Shown: positions 34,510 through 43,556, counted from the first letter of the stretch. The stretch is 64,000 nucleotides of DNA from Rhodoferax sp. OV413 (GCF_900104385.1 NZ_FNJA01000010.1:1-64000); one strand, 5' to 3'. Notes: generated from the letters alone by a model not told the origin. A program made the numbers and translations.

Positions 34510-34605
34510 ACACCCCCAGGCTACAGCGCAAGCGCTTTTCGCCCACCCCCTTGCAGGGGGCGCATCCAGTGGCCTGGCAAAGCCAGTTCCACGGATGCTC
34601 TGGGA
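34510..34605 (-). repeat. Dispersed repeat family 2, copy 3 (inverted)
   Basis: Reverse complement of the family: on the minus strand CCGTGGAACTGGCTTTGCCAGG, the CCCCCTGCAAGGGGG hairpin and TAGCCTGGGGGTGT. It lies in the phaA-phaB gap and would form a strong hairpin in the operon transcript. The rest of the gap (34606-34669) shows nothing recognisable. Confidence 0.75.
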
Positions 34606-34669
34606 TCATTACGTTCTTGCTGATGCTAAGAGGTGAATAGTTTGCTTGTTAAAAAATACGCTAATAAAA

Positions 34670-35848
34670 CTAGCGTTCGATGGTGAGTGCAACTCCCATG
34701 CCACCGCCGATGCACAGCGAGGCAATGCCCTTCTTGGCATCGCGGCGGGCCATTTCATGCAGCAAGGTCACCAGAATACGGCAGCCGGACGCGCCAATCG
34801 GGTGGCCGATGGCAATCGCACCGCCGTTGACGTTGACCTTGCTGGTGTCCCAACCCATTTCATTGTTCACGGCGCAGGCCTGGGCGGCAAAGGCTTCGTT
34901 GATTTCCAGCAGGTCCAGGTCCTGGGCTTTCCAGCCCGCGCGGGCCAGGGCCTTGGTCGACGCGGGCACCGGGCCCATGCCCATGTAGGCCGGATCCAGG
35001 CCGCTGGTGGCAAAGCTGGCGATGCGGCCCAGCGGGGTCAGGCCCAGGGCGGCGGCTTTCTTGGCCGTCATCACCATCACGGCGGCGGCGCCGTCGTTCA
35101 GGCCCGAGGCATTGCCGGCGGTCACGCCACCGGCCTTGTCGAACGCGGGGCGCAGGCCGGCCAGGGCCTCGGCGCTGGTCTTCTTGTTGATGAACTCATC
35201 GGCCGAGAAGACGATGGGGTCGCCCTTGCGCTGCGGAATGCTCAACGCGGCGATTTCGGCGACGAACTTGCCGGCTTCCTGCGCGGCAGCGGCCTTCTGC
35301 TGGCTGGCCAGGGCCAGTGCATCCTGGGCTTCGCGGCTGATGCCGTATTTCTTGGCCACGTTTTCGGCGGTGATGCCCATGTGGTACTGGTTGTACACGT
35401 CCCACAGGCCGTCGACGATCATGGTGTCGGTCATCTTCCAATCGCCCATGCGCTGGCCGTCACGGCTGCCCAGCAGCACGTGGGGCGAGGCGCTCATGTT
35501 TTCCTGGCCACCGGCGATCACGATCTCGCTGTCGCCATAGGCCACGGCCTGGGCTGCCAGCATCACCGACTTGAGGCCGGAGCCGCAGACTGCGTTGATG
35601 GTCAGGCCGGGCGTGCCTTGCTGCAGGCCGCTTTTCAGCACGGCCTGGCGGGCCGGATTCTGGCCGGCGCCGGCGGCCAGCACCTGGCCCATGATGACTT
35701 CACCGATCTGCTCGGCGCTCAGGCCGCTGCGCGACAGCACCTCTTTGATGACGTGGGCACCGAGTTCGGTGGCCGGGATTTTGGCGAGGCTGCCGCCAAA
35801 TTTACCGACGGCGGTACGGGCTGCTGCAACGATGACGATGTCTTCCAT
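34670..35848 (-). CDS. phaA: Acetyl-CoA acetyltransferase (beta-ketothiolase)
   Basis: 392 residues. Thiolase with the acyl-enzyme Cys88 (NAVCGSGLKSV), His349 (GHPIGASG) and Cys379 (LCIGGGMG). Condenses two acetyl-CoA into acetoacetyl-CoA, the first step of PHB synthesis. ATG 35848. It lies between phaC and phaB on the same strand with gaps of about 106 and 182 bp. Confidence 0.95.
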   Translation of the reverse strand: MEDIVIVAAARTAVGKFGGSLAKIPATELGAHVIKEVLSRSGLSAEQIGEVIMGQVLAAGAGQNPARQAVLKSGLQQGTPGLTINAVCGSGLKSVMLAAQAVAYGDSEIVIAGGQENMSASPHVLLGSRDGQRMGDWKMTDTMIVDGLWDVYNQYHMGITAENVAKKYGISREAQDALALASQQKAAAAQEAGKFVAEIAALSIPQRKGDPIVFSADEFINKKTSAEALAGLRPAFDKAGGVTAGNASGLNDGAAAVMVMTAKKAAALGLTPLGRIASFATSGLDPAYMGMGPVPASTKALARAGWKAQDLDLLEINEAFAAQACAVNNEMGWDTSKVNVNGGAIAIGHPIGASGCRILVTLLHEMARRDAKKGIASLCIGGGMGVALTIER

Positions 35849-35954
35849 TTTCTTGCTCCTGGGTGTTGGGTTTATTAGAACTCTTTGCGGTGCTCAGGCC
35901 GGTCTGCGGTGCAGTGTAGGGCCTGAAAACACAGGTTTTGTTACTCAATATTAC

Positions 35955-37673
35955 TTACGAAGCCCGCGCCTTGACGTAGCGGCCGGGTGCGGGTTCGATG
36001 GCTTTGTACTTGCCGTGGCCGTAGCTGGTAGGTGCCGCCACCTGCTTGCCGCTATGGCCTTTGAGCCAGGTCGACCAGTCGGTCCACCAGCTGCCCGGGT
36101 GCTCGGTGGCGCTGGCCACCCAGTCGTCCACCGCGGCCGGGAACTTGGCGCTGTCGCTGGTCCAGTGGCTGCGCTTCTTCTTGGCCGGGGGGTTGATCAC
36201 GCCAGCGATGTGGCCGGAGGCGCCCATCACAAAGCGCTTCTTGCCCGGCAGATGCTGGGTGGACGCGTAGGCGCCGCCAATCGGCACGATGTGGTCTTCG
36301 CGCGATCCGTAGATGTAGGCCGGCATGTCCAGATCGCGCAGGTCGACCTTTTCGCCGCAGACCACGGCCTTGCCGGGCTCGACCAGCTTGTTTTCGAGGT
36401 AGGTATTGCGCAGATACCAGCAATAGAACGGGCCGGGCAGGTTGGTGGAGTCGCTGTTCCAGTACAGCAGGTCGAACGGCGGAGGGGTTTCGCCCTTCAG
36501 ATAGTTGCCCACCACGTAGTTCCACACCAGGTCGTTCGGCCGCAAGAAGCTGAAGGTGCTGGACAGATCGCCGCCCGGCAGCAGCCCGCCCTTGCCCAGC
36601 TGCTGCTCGCGGTACTTGACCATGGCTTCGTCGACGAAGATGTCGATGATGCCGGTATCGGCAAAGTCGAGCAGCGTGGTCAGCAGGGTCAGGCTGGCGA
36701 CCGGCTTCTGGCCACGCGCCGCCAGCACCGCTACCGCCGTGCTGAGGATGGTGCCACCCACGCAAAAGCCCAGGGCATTAATGGTCTTGGCGCCCGTGAT
36801 ATCTTGGGTTACCGCTATGGCTTTAATAGCAGCGTCTTCGATGTAGTTGTCCCAGGTCTTGCTGCCCAGCGAGGCATCGGGGTTGCGCCAGCTGACCACG
36901 AAGGTGCGGTGCCCCTGCTCTACCGCGTAGCGGATCAGCGAGTTCTCGGGCTGCAGGTCGAGGATGTAGAACTTGTTGATGCAGGGCGGCACCAGCAGGA
37001 ACGGGCGCTCGTAGACCTTGGCGGTCAGCGGCTTGTATTCGATCAGCTGGAACAGCTCGTTCTCGAACACCACCGCGCCCTCGGTAGTCGCCACATTGCG
37101 GCCCACCTCGAACAGGCTTTCGTCGGTCATCGACACATGGCCTTGCTGCATGTCGTGCATCAGGTTCTTCAGGCCCTTGGCAATGCTCTCGCCCTGGGTC
37201 TCCAGCGCGCGCTTTTGCGCCTCGGCGTTCATCGCCAGGAAGTTGCTGGGCGCCGATGCGGCCATCCACTGTTCGATGGCGAAGCGGATGCGCGAACGGG
37301 TCTTGTCGTCGGCCTCCACCGCGTCGGCCAGGCCCATCAGGGTGCGGCTGGTCAGCAGGTAGGCGGCAGCGGTGTAGGTGGTGAGCGGGTTCTCGGTCCA
37401 GGCCTCGGCGGAGAAGCGCCGGTCCTTGCGGATGGCGGCTGCGTCTACGCTCTGGTTCCACAGCGCGGCCGACTCCTGCAGGTACTGCTGCTGCAATTCC
37501 TGCAGCTTGGTGGGAGAAAAAGAGATTTTGGGCAATGCCGCCGGACTGGCAGTGGTGCCCAGATCCAGCCCCTGGATAGGCTTGATGGCCTGGGCCCAAG
37601 CCCGGGTCCAGCCGTCTCCCAGGGTTTGCTGGAATTGCTGGGCGGCTTGCGCCCAGTCTGATTCAGAATGCAT
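35955..37673 (-). CDS. phaC: Class I poly(3-hydroxyalkanoate) synthase
   Basis: 572 residues, alpha/beta-hydrolase fold polymerase acting at the granule surface. Catalytic triad by motif: Cys304 in the lipase-like box GFCVGG, Asp460 (SREDHIVP) and His488 (GASGHIAGVINPP). The N-terminal PhaC_N domain runs from about 90 to 260. GAGGAG upstream of ATG 37673. It is first in phaC-phaA-phaB. Within codons 281-295 the DNA (GCTATTAAAGCCATAGC and flanks) faintly resembles repeat family 1, but the protein needs no insertion there. Confidence 0.95.
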   Translation of the reverse strand: MHSESDWAQAAQQFQQTLGDGWTRAWAQAIKPIQGLDLGTTASPAALPKISFSPTKLQELQQQYLQESAALWNQSVDAAAIRKDRRFSAEAWTENPLTTYTAAAYLLTSRTLMGLADAVEADDKTRSRIRFAIEQWMAASAPSNFLAMNAEAQKRALETQGESIAKGLKNLMHDMQQGHVSMTDESLFEVGRNVATTEGAVVFENELFQLIEYKPLTAKVYERPFLLVPPCINKFYILDLQPENSLIRYAVEQGHRTFVVSWRNPDASLGSKTWDNYIEDAAIKAIAVTQDITGAKTINALGFCVGGTILSTAVAVLAARGQKPVASLTLLTTLLDFADTGIIDIFVDEAMVKYREQQLGKGGLLPGGDLSSTFSFLRPNDLVWNYVVGNYLKGETPPPFDLLYWNSDSTNLPGPFYCWYLRNTYLENKLVEPGKAVVCGEKVDLRDLDMPAYIYGSREDHIVPIGGAYASTQHLPGKKRFVMGASGHIAGVINPPAKKKRSHWTSDSAKFPAAVDDWVASATEHPGSWWTDWSTWLKGHSGKQVAAPTSYGHGKYKAIEPAPGRYVKARAS

Positions 37674-37746
37674 AGTGGCTCCTCACAAAGCATGTTATCT
37701 AAGATAACAATACGGCTAAAAATCGCCCCCTACAGAGCACTATTTG

Positions 37747-38037
37747 ATGTACATCGTTCCCATTGGCTGGATTTACGTGGCCCTCATGATGGCTGTCGCG
37801 GAAGCGACTAATAGTAACGGCACCGTGCTGGGTGGCGTTATGACGTTTGTACTCTATGGACTGGGTCCTGTGACACTGGTGGTTTACCTGATGGGCGCGC
37901 CCGCGCGGCGCCGCGCCATCAAGCGGCGCGAGGCCGCCGAGCATGCTGCGCAGCAGGCAGTCCAGCTAGCGGCCAAGCCAGATGCAGGCAGCCATGCGGC
38001 CGCAGACCCCGTCGCGCCGGTACGAAAAGAACCGTGA
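37747..38037 (+). CDS. Small membrane protein, two TM helices
   Basis: 96 residues. Two hydrophobic helices, about 1-18 and 28-50 (FVLYGLGPVTLVVYLMG), then a basic stretch (RRRAIKRREAAEHA) and an Ala/Pro-rich cytoplasmic tail. ATG 37747 chosen over a TTG one codon earlier. Function unknown; similar short proteins are common in Burkholderiales. Its last 72 nt overlap the 3' end of the convergent pgeF gene, so its exact end is less certain than its membrane part. Confidence 0.6.
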   Translation: MYIVPIGWIYVALMMAVAEATNSNGTVLGGVMTFVLYGLGPVTLVVYLMGAPARRRAIKRREAAEHAAQQAVQLAAKPDAGSHAAADPVAPVRKEP

Positions 38038-38754
38038 CGGGTTGCTGACGGTGCACCAGTCTGGGCTGCCGTCGTTGCCATAAATGCCGCTCACACCCAG
38101 CGCCTGCAGCCGCAAACGCGCCAGGCCGGGCAGATCGGCCAGCCATTTGCCCGGGCCGTGCGGCACGAACAAGGCCGCCGCCTGCGGATGCTGGGCCATA
38201 AAGGCCGCCGGCACCTCGGGCCCCACCTCAAACTGCTGCGGGCCGATGCACGGACCCAGCCACGCTATTATTTCTGTAGCTTTTGGCGCAGATTCTGCCT
38301 GCGCCAGAGCCACTATTTCCTTGTAAGTCGTTTCCAGCACGCCCTGGCCGTCTGCGCCCAGCAGGCCGCGCCAGCCCGCATGGCTGGCGGCCACCACGCT
38401 GCCGCGCCGGTCGGTGAACAGCACCGGCAGGCAGTCGGCCACCATGGCGGTGCAGGCCAGACCCGGCTGGGTGCTGATGCTGGCATCGGCGACGATGGTC
38501 TCGGCACTCGGCGCCTCCAAGCGCGCGACCACCCGGCCATGCACCTGCTGCAAAAACACCGGCTGCGCCGCCAGCGCCTGAGCCAACACCTGGCGGTTGC
38601 TTTGCACGTCGGCCAGCACATCGCCCACATGGTCGCCCAGGTTCATGCTGTCATACGGTGCCACCGAATGGCCGCCGGCCCGGGTGGTGAACACCGCATG
38701 CACATGGGCGGGCGCCGGCCAATCTGGTAGCAACCAGTCAGTAGGTGTGTGCAT
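37966..38754 (-). CDS. pgeF: PgeF/YfiH-family multicopper-type polyphenol oxidase (LACC1-like)
   Basis: 262 residues. The family binds zinc or copper; E. coli YfiH is linked to peptidoglycan fidelity, other members to purine nucleoside phosphorolysis. Motifs: FTTRAGGHSVAPYDSMNLG (23-41), VHGRVV, DCLPVLFTDRRG, ASHAGWRGLLGADG, GPCIGPQQFEVG and the C-terminal RRDGVCGRMAA. ATG 38754 lies 2 nt beyond the stop of the flavin-reductase gene, so it is coupled. Oddity: residues 146-164 (E-I-V-A-L-A-Q-A-E-S-A-P-K...) are encoded by an in-frame dispersed repeat copy, lengthening the loop before the AWLGP motif by several residues compared with the family. Confidence 0.9.
   Translation of the reverse strand: MHTPTDWLLPDWPAPAHVHAVFTTRAGGHSVAPYDSMNLGDHVGDVLADVQSNRQVLAQALAAQPVFLQQVHGRVVARLEAPSAETIVADASISTQPGLACTAMVADCLPVLFTDRRGSVVAASHAGWRGLLGADGQGVLETTYKEIVALAQAESAPKATEIIAWLGPCIGPQQFEVGPEVPAAFMAQHPQAAALFVPHGPGKWLADLPGLARLRLQALGVSGIYGNDGSPDWCTVSNPSRFFSYRRDGVCGRMAACIWLGR
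38264..38317 (-). repeat. Dispersed repeat family 1, copy g inside pgeF
   Basis: On the minus strand GGCTCTGGCGCA, spacer, TCTGCGCCAAAAGCTA and AATAATAGC match the intergenic copy at 33133-33190 nearly position by position. The copy is translated in frame within pgeF. Confidence 0.7.
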
Positions 38755-38756
38755 GG

Positions 38757-39254
38757 TCAAAACGGCGAGCTGGCCGCAGCGCCGACCGTCAGCGTATCGA
38801 CGGCGAACTGGCCGCGCTCGAACACCAGGCCCTTGCCGGCCCGGCTGCCGTACTGGTCGACCTGGCCGATCAGGATGTCGTGGTCGCCCGCGGTCACGGC
38901 CTGCTGCAGGGTGCAGTCAAACCAAGCCAGGGCATGGACCAGTTGCAGCCGCCCGCTCTTGCGCCGCGAAAACTTGGCCGCCGCAAAGCGCTCGGCCTGG
39001 GTACCGCGGGCAAAGGCCTGGGCCAGCTCCTTGTGTTCGCTGCCCAGCACGCTGACGGTATAGCCGCCGCCGCGCACAAAGGCCTCATGGCTGGTGGCGT
39101 TGTGCCGGATATTCCACAGCACCAGCGCCGGGTCCAGCGACACCGCGTTGAACGAGCTGCAGGTCATGCCGTAGTCCTGCCCGTTCCAGTGGGTGGTCAC
39201 CAAGGTCACGCCGGTGGCAAAGCAGCCGAAGGCGTCGCGCAAATCACGGCTCAT
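38757..39254 (-). CDS. Flavin reductase-like domain protein
   Basis: 165 residues, single flavin-reductase-like (FMN-binding split barrel) domain: AFGCFATGVTLVTT, YGMTCSSFNAVSLDPALVLWNI, and FSRRKSGRLQLVHALAWFDC. Such proteins supply reduced flavin to a monooxygenase or act as FMN-dependent reductases. ATG overlaps the aldo/keto reductase stop (ATGA) and its own stop sits 2 nt before pgeF, so it is the middle gene of a tight three-gene operon. Confidence 0.85.
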   Translation of the reverse strand: MSRDLRDAFGCFATGVTLVTTHWNGQDYGMTCSSFNAVSLDPALVLWNIRHNATSHEAFVRGGGYTVSVLGSEHKELAQAFARGTQAERFAAAKFSRRKSGRLQLVHALAWFDCTLQQAVTAGDHDILIGQVDQYGSRAGKGLVFERGQFAVDTLTVGAAASSPF

Positions 39255-40165
39255 GGCACCTCCACACCAGCCGCCAGGCTGTACAGCTGGTACCAGGTCT
39301 CGCGGTCGATGCGGACCTTGAAGGCATCGCCCAGGGCCTGCACCCGGCCCAGGTCGTTGGTACCCAGCACCGGCACGATGCGCGCCGGGTGGGAGAGCAA
39401 CCAGGCCACGGCCACCGCGTCCAGGCCCACGCCATACTGGCTGGCCAGGGCTTGCAGCACCGGGCGCACGCGCTGGGCCGCTGCGCCATCGCCAAACAGC
39501 GCGCCGCCGGCCAATGGCGACCAGGCCATGGGCGGCAACTGCTTGCGTTGCAGATAGGCCAACTGGCCATCGGTGAACGGCTGCTGCGCCAGCAGGCTGA
39601 GTTCGATCTGGTTGCTGGCCAGCGGGGTCTGCATGGCCGACTGCAGCAGCTCGCAGTCCCAGGGCTGGAAGTTGGACACGCCGACCGCGCGCACTTTGCC
39701 GGACTGCACCAGCTGGTCCAGGCAGGCGCCGGTTTCAGCCGGGTCCATGAACGGGTCGGGGCGGTGCAGCAACAGCAGGTCGATCACCTCCACGCCGAGC
39801 TTCTGCAGCGAGGCATCGACCGAGGCGCGGATGTGCGCAGCCGAAGTGTCGTAGTGCTTGACCTTGCGCTCCGGGTACTTGGACGAGGCCAGCATGATGC
39901 CGCACTTAGTGACGGTCTGCAGGCGCGCGGCCAGCGCCGGTTCGGCCTTCAGCGCTTCGCCAAACAAGGCCTCGCAAGCGTAATTGCCGTAGATGTCGGC
40001 ATGGTCAAAGGTGGTAATGCCCTGGTCAAGACAGGCGTGGATCTTGCGCAGAGTGGCCGGCACCGAGGTGTCGGCACTCTCGGCCAAGCGCCAGACGCCA
40101 TAGACCAGGCGGCTGATGTCGAGGCCCGAGGCCCCCAGGGAAATACGTGGCGTAGATGACGGCAT
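39251..40165 (-). CDS. Aldo/keto reductase
   Basis: 304 residues, AKR barrel. Catalytic tetrad visible as FDHADIYGNY (Asp/Tyr), the Lys in VTKCGI and His in LLLHRPDPFMDP; NADPH site near LGTNDLGRVQAL. The pattern is that of the YdhF-type oxidoreductases. ATG 40165 is chosen; the frame farther upstream has no AKR sequence. It heads an operon with a flavin reductase and pgeF, joined by 4-bp and 2-nt junctions. The substrate is unknown. Confidence 0.9.
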   Translation of the reverse strand: MPSSTPRISLGASGLDISRLVYGVWRLAESADTSVPATLRKIHACLDQGITTFDHADIYGNYACEALFGEALKAEPALAARLQTVTKCGIMLASSKYPERKVKHYDTSAAHIRASVDASLQKLGVEVIDLLLLHRPDPFMDPAETGACLDQLVQSGKVRAVGVSNFQPWDCELLQSAMQTPLASNQIELSLLAQQPFTDGQLAYLQRKQLPPMAWSPLAGGALFGDGAAAQRVRPVLQALASQYGVGLDAVAVAWLLSHPARIVPVLGTNDLGRVQALGDAFKVRIDRETWYQLYSLAAGVEVP

Positions 40166-40442
40166 TAACGACGGGCTCCGAGCCCAGGGGTGGATGGGGT
40201 GGATAGGGATAAGGCCAGAAGGCTGCTGCGCTAGTTTACTGAGAACCAGGCCCCCACCGCTGGTGGGGCGGTGCGTGCCCGGCACCAGGCCGCCTGCAGC
40301 CGCATCTTTATCAAAAATTTACACGCCACCCGCGCATCGATTCACCAAATTTACACCGACCGTCGCCAGAATGGCCGCCTTGCCAACGAGCGGGCCGACC
40401 CGCTTGCCCTCTGTTTAACTGTCAGCCCACTGCGTCCCATCG
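40166..40442. other. Divergent intergenic region with a small GC hairpin
   Basis: 277 bp between the divergent aldo/keto reductase and transporter genes. It holds a perfect 7-bp hairpin CCCCACC-GCT-GGTGGGG (40252-40268) and no visible gene or copy of either dispersed repeat family. Promoters for both directions must lie here. Confidence 0.5.
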
Positions 40443-42185
40443 ATGAAAAGCACCGCGCCCCAATTGAAGGTAGATACGCAGCGGCAAGGTTTCAGTTGGG
40501 TCGATGGCCTGGTACTGCTGAGCCTGTTCGGCCTGCTGTGGAGCGTGATGCACTTCGGCCGCGGCATGCTGGTGGCCTTTGATCCGGCCACGGTGCCGGA
40601 GCTGGACTTCTCCACCCGCCAGATCCCCTACTACGCCGGCCGCACCCTGCTACGCATGTGGATTGCCTTTGGCTTCTCGCTGTTCTTTGCCATCTCGCTA
40701 GGCTATCTGGCGGCCAAGAACAAAGCCGCGCGGGCGGTGATACTCCCGGCGCTGGACATTTTGCAGTCGGTGCCGGTGCTGGGCTTTTTGTCGGCCACCG
40801 TGGCCGGCTTCATGGCGCTGTTCCCCGGCAGCCTGCTGGGGGTGGAATGCGCGGCCATCTTCGCCATCTTTACCGGCCAGGTGTGGAACATGGCCTTCGG
40901 TTTCTACCACTCCATGGTCACCGTGCCTACCGACATGCAGGAGGCGGCGTCCACCTACGGCCTGGGCCGCTGGCAGCGCTTTCGCACGGTGGAGCTGCCA
41001 GCCTCGGCGCACAGCCTGATCTGGAACTCGATGATGTCCTTCGGCGGCGGCTGGTTCTTTGTGGCGCAGAGCGAAGCCATCAGCGTGATGAACCAGGACA
41101 TCAAGCTGCCGGGCCTTGGCTCCTACATGGCGATGGCGATTGAAAGGGGCGACAACCAGGCGGCCCTGTGGGCCGTGGCCGCCATGCTGTTCCTGATCCT
41201 GGCCAGCGACCAGCTGGTATGGCGGCCTCTGCTGGTATGGGCCGACAAGTTCAAGATCGAGCTCACCGAATCCGGCCTGGCACCCACCTCCTGGGTCTAC
41301 CAACTGCTGCGCGGCAGCTATGTGTTCACCTGGCTGGACCTGCGCGTCTGGCAGCCCCTGGCCGACGCCCTGGAGGCACGCCTGCGGCGCCAGCAGCCGG
41401 CACGCAAACGCCGGCGGACCGAGGCCGTGGGCTGGCCGCTGCGGATAGCGGGCATGGTGCTGGCCGCCTGGCTGGGCTACGAGGCCGTGCTCGGCGCGCT
41501 GGCCGCAATTGCGGCGCTGCATGGGGCACTGACCACCGGCACGTTTGCGCACATCGTCTGGCTGGGTTTTCTGACCCTGCTGCGGGTGCTGGCCATGACG
41601 GTGCTGGCCACCCTGGTGTGGACGCCGATTGGCGTGTGGATTGGCTTCCACCCCCGCGTGGCGCGTTATGCCCAGCCGCTGGCGCAGATCGGCGCATCGT
41701 TCCCGGTGAACATGACCTTCCCCATCGTGGTCGGCCTGTTTGTCGCCACCCACACGCCCATGAACTGGGGCAGCATCCTGCTGATCGCCATGGGCACGCA
41801 GTGGTACATCCTGTTCAACGTGATCGCCGGGGCCATGGCGATCCCGAACGAAATGAAGGAAGTGGCCCGCATCTACGGCCTGCGCCGCTGGAAGCTGTGG
41901 CGCACGCTGATCCTGCCGGCCATCTTTCCGTTCTGGGTCACCGGCGCCTGTACCGCGGCCGGCGGCGCCTGGAACGCCAGCATCGTCGCCGAGCTGGCCA
42001 CATGGGGCAGCACCACCCTCAAGGCCGACGGCCTGGGCGCCTTTATTGCCGAAGTCACCAAAAGCGGTGACACGCCGCTCATCATCGCCAGCATCGGCGT
42101 GATGTCGCTCTTCGTCGTGGCCATGAACAAGCTGGTGTGGCGCCGGCTGTATGGATTTGCAGAACGCCGCTTCCGACTCGATTGA
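40443..42185 (+). CDS. ABC transporter permease, NitT/TauT type, fused double permease
   Basis: 580 residues with two BPD_transp_1 permease domains in one chain (about 70-270 and 375-560), each carrying an EAA-loop-like segment (MQEAASTYGLGRWQRF; MKEVARIYGLRRWKLW), separated by a cytoplasmic linker with R-K-R-R-R. About 12 TM helices. Relatives move nitrate, sulfonates or similar anions, but no substrate-binding gene is next to it, so the substrate is unknown. It is 8 nt from the ATPase gene, making an operon. Confidence 0.88.
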   Translation: MKSTAPQLKVDTQRQGFSWVDGLVLLSLFGLLWSVMHFGRGMLVAFDPATVPELDFSTRQIPYYAGRTLLRMWIAFGFSLFFAISLGYLAAKNKAARAVILPALDILQSVPVLGFLSATVAGFMALFPGSLLGVECAAIFAIFTGQVWNMAFGFYHSMVTVPTDMQEAASTYGLGRWQRFRTVELPASAHSLIWNSMMSFGGGWFFVAQSEAISVMNQDIKLPGLGSYMAMAIERGDNQAALWAVAAMLFLILASDQLVWRPLLVWADKFKIELTESGLAPTSWVYQLLRGSYVFTWLDLRVWQPLADALEARLRRQQPARKRRRTEAVGWPLRIAGMVLAAWLGYEAVLGALAAIAALHGALTTGTFAHIVWLGFLTLLRVLAMTVLATLVWTPIGVWIGFHPRVARYAQPLAQIGASFPVNMTFPIVVGLFVATHTPMNWGSILLIAMGTQWYILFNVIAGAMAIPNEMKEVARIYGLRRWKLWRTLILPAIFPFWVTGACTAAGGAWNASIVAELATWGSTTLKADGLGAFIAEVTKSGDTPLIIASIGVMSLFVVAMNKLVWRRLYGFAERRFRLD

Positions 42186-42193
42186 TCTTTGAT

Positions 42194-43537
42194 ATGCACA
42201 CCCCAAACACTTCCACCCGCACCAAGCCGCCGATTGCCGAGCTGCGCGGCGTCACCAAATCCTTCACCACCGCGGGCGGGCACGAACTCAAGGTGCTGGA
42301 CCAGATCGACGTGGCCGTGCACGAAGGCGAGTTGCTGGCGTTGCTGGGCCAGTCGGGCTCGGGCAAATCCACCATCCTGCGCTGCCTGACAGGGCTGATC
42401 GAGCCCACGTCCGGCCGGGTGCTGCACAAGGGTGAAAGCCTGCACGGCATCAACGACGAAGCCTCGGTGGTGTTCCAGACCTTTGCGCTGTACCCCTGGC
42501 TGACGGTGGAGCAGAACGTGGCCGTGGGCTTGATGGCACACAACATCGGCCGGGCCGAGCGCGACGCCGCCGTCAACCGCGCCATCGAGCTGATCGGCCT
42601 GGGCAACTACCACGCGGCCTATCCGCGCGAGCTGTCGGGCGGCATGCGCCAGCGCGTAGGCATTGCGCGGGCTCTGGTGTCGCAGCCGCGCCTGCTGTGC
42701 CTGGACGAAGCCTTCAGCGCGCTCGACGTGCTGACCGCCGAAAACCTGCGCCAGGAACTGATCAGCCTGTGGCGCACGTCCGGCATGGGGCTGAGCTCGA
42801 TTTTCATGGTCACGCACAACATCGAGGAAGCGGTGGAGATGGCGACCCGCATCGTGGTGCTGTTCCCGCGCCCGGGCCGACTCGGCCTGGTGCTGGACAA
42901 CCCGCTGCCCTACCCGCGCGACACCAAGAGCCCCGAATTCCAACGCCTGGTGAGCCTGATCCACGAATGCATCACCACCACCACCTTGCCGGACATCCCC
43001 GCCGAGGTACCAGTGGCCGGCCAGCCGATTTCGCGTGCGCGCAGCCGCATGGAGTCGATACCGCTGGTGCCGGTGGGCCAGATCCTGGGCCTGCTGAGCA
43101 TCTTGAACGACTCGCCAGAGCTATCCAATATCTACGACATTTCCGACGAGATCGGCAAGGAGTTTGGCGAAACGATTGCGCTGGTAAAGGCGGCAGAAAT
43201 CCTGGAGCTGATCGACACGCCGAAAGACCAGGTGGTGTTCACCGAACTGGGGCGGCGCTTTGTGGCCGCCGAGCCCGCCGGCCGCCGCGCCATCTTTGCC
43301 GAACAGGTGTTCAAGCTGCGGCTGTTCCACATCATCCTTGCCCTGCTGCACGAGTATGAAGAAGTAGAAGCCGACCGCGTGGTCAAGGACATCGCCAGCG
43401 CCCTGCCTTACGACAACCCCGAGCGCATCTTCCAGACCATGATCGCCTGGGGCCGCTACGCGGGTTTGATGGATTTCAACGCCAAAACCCACAAGGTGTT
43501 CGTGCCCAAAAGTGAAGCCGAAGAAGAGGCACTGTAA
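42194..43537 (+). CDS. ABC transporter ATPase with AAA-associated C-terminal domain
   Basis: 447 residues. ATPase domain 13-255: Walker A GQSGSGKST (52-60), signature LSGGMRQR (147-154) and Walker B LLCLDEAFSALD (167-178). A C-terminal domain of about 150 residues (from PLVPVGQILGLL, about 290, to the end) matches the AAA-associated C-terminal domain (PF09821 type) found on some NitT/TauT-type ATPases; it is thought to be regulatory. ATG 42194 follows the permease stop by 8 nt. Confidence 0.88.
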   Translation: MHTPNTSTRTKPPIAELRGVTKSFTTAGGHELKVLDQIDVAVHEGELLALLGQSGSGKSTILRCLTGLIEPTSGRVLHKGESLHGINDEASVVFQTFALYPWLTVEQNVAVGLMAHNIGRAERDAAVNRAIELIGLGNYHAAYPRELSGGMRQRVGIARALVSQPRLLCLDEAFSALDVLTAENLRQELISLWRTSGMGLSSIFMVTHNIEEAVEMATRIVVLFPRPGRLGLVLDNPLPYPRDTKSPEFQRLVSLIHECITTTTLPDIPAEVPVAGQPISRARSRMESIPLVPVGQILGLLSILNDSPELSNIYDISDEIGKEFGETIALVKAAEILELIDTPKDQVVFTELGRRFVAAEPAGRRAIFAEQVFKLRLFHIILALLHEYEEVEADRVVKDIASALPYDNPERIFQTMIAWGRYAGLMDFNAKTHKVFVPKSEAEEEAL

Positions 43538-43556
43538 GCGGCATCTTTCAGCCCCA

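Noticed and set aside
36800-36840. Possible repeat family 1 copy inside phaC
   Set aside because: GCTATTAAAGCCATAGC and flanks look similar but the GCGC arms are poor, and the protein aligns to PhaC without an insertion.
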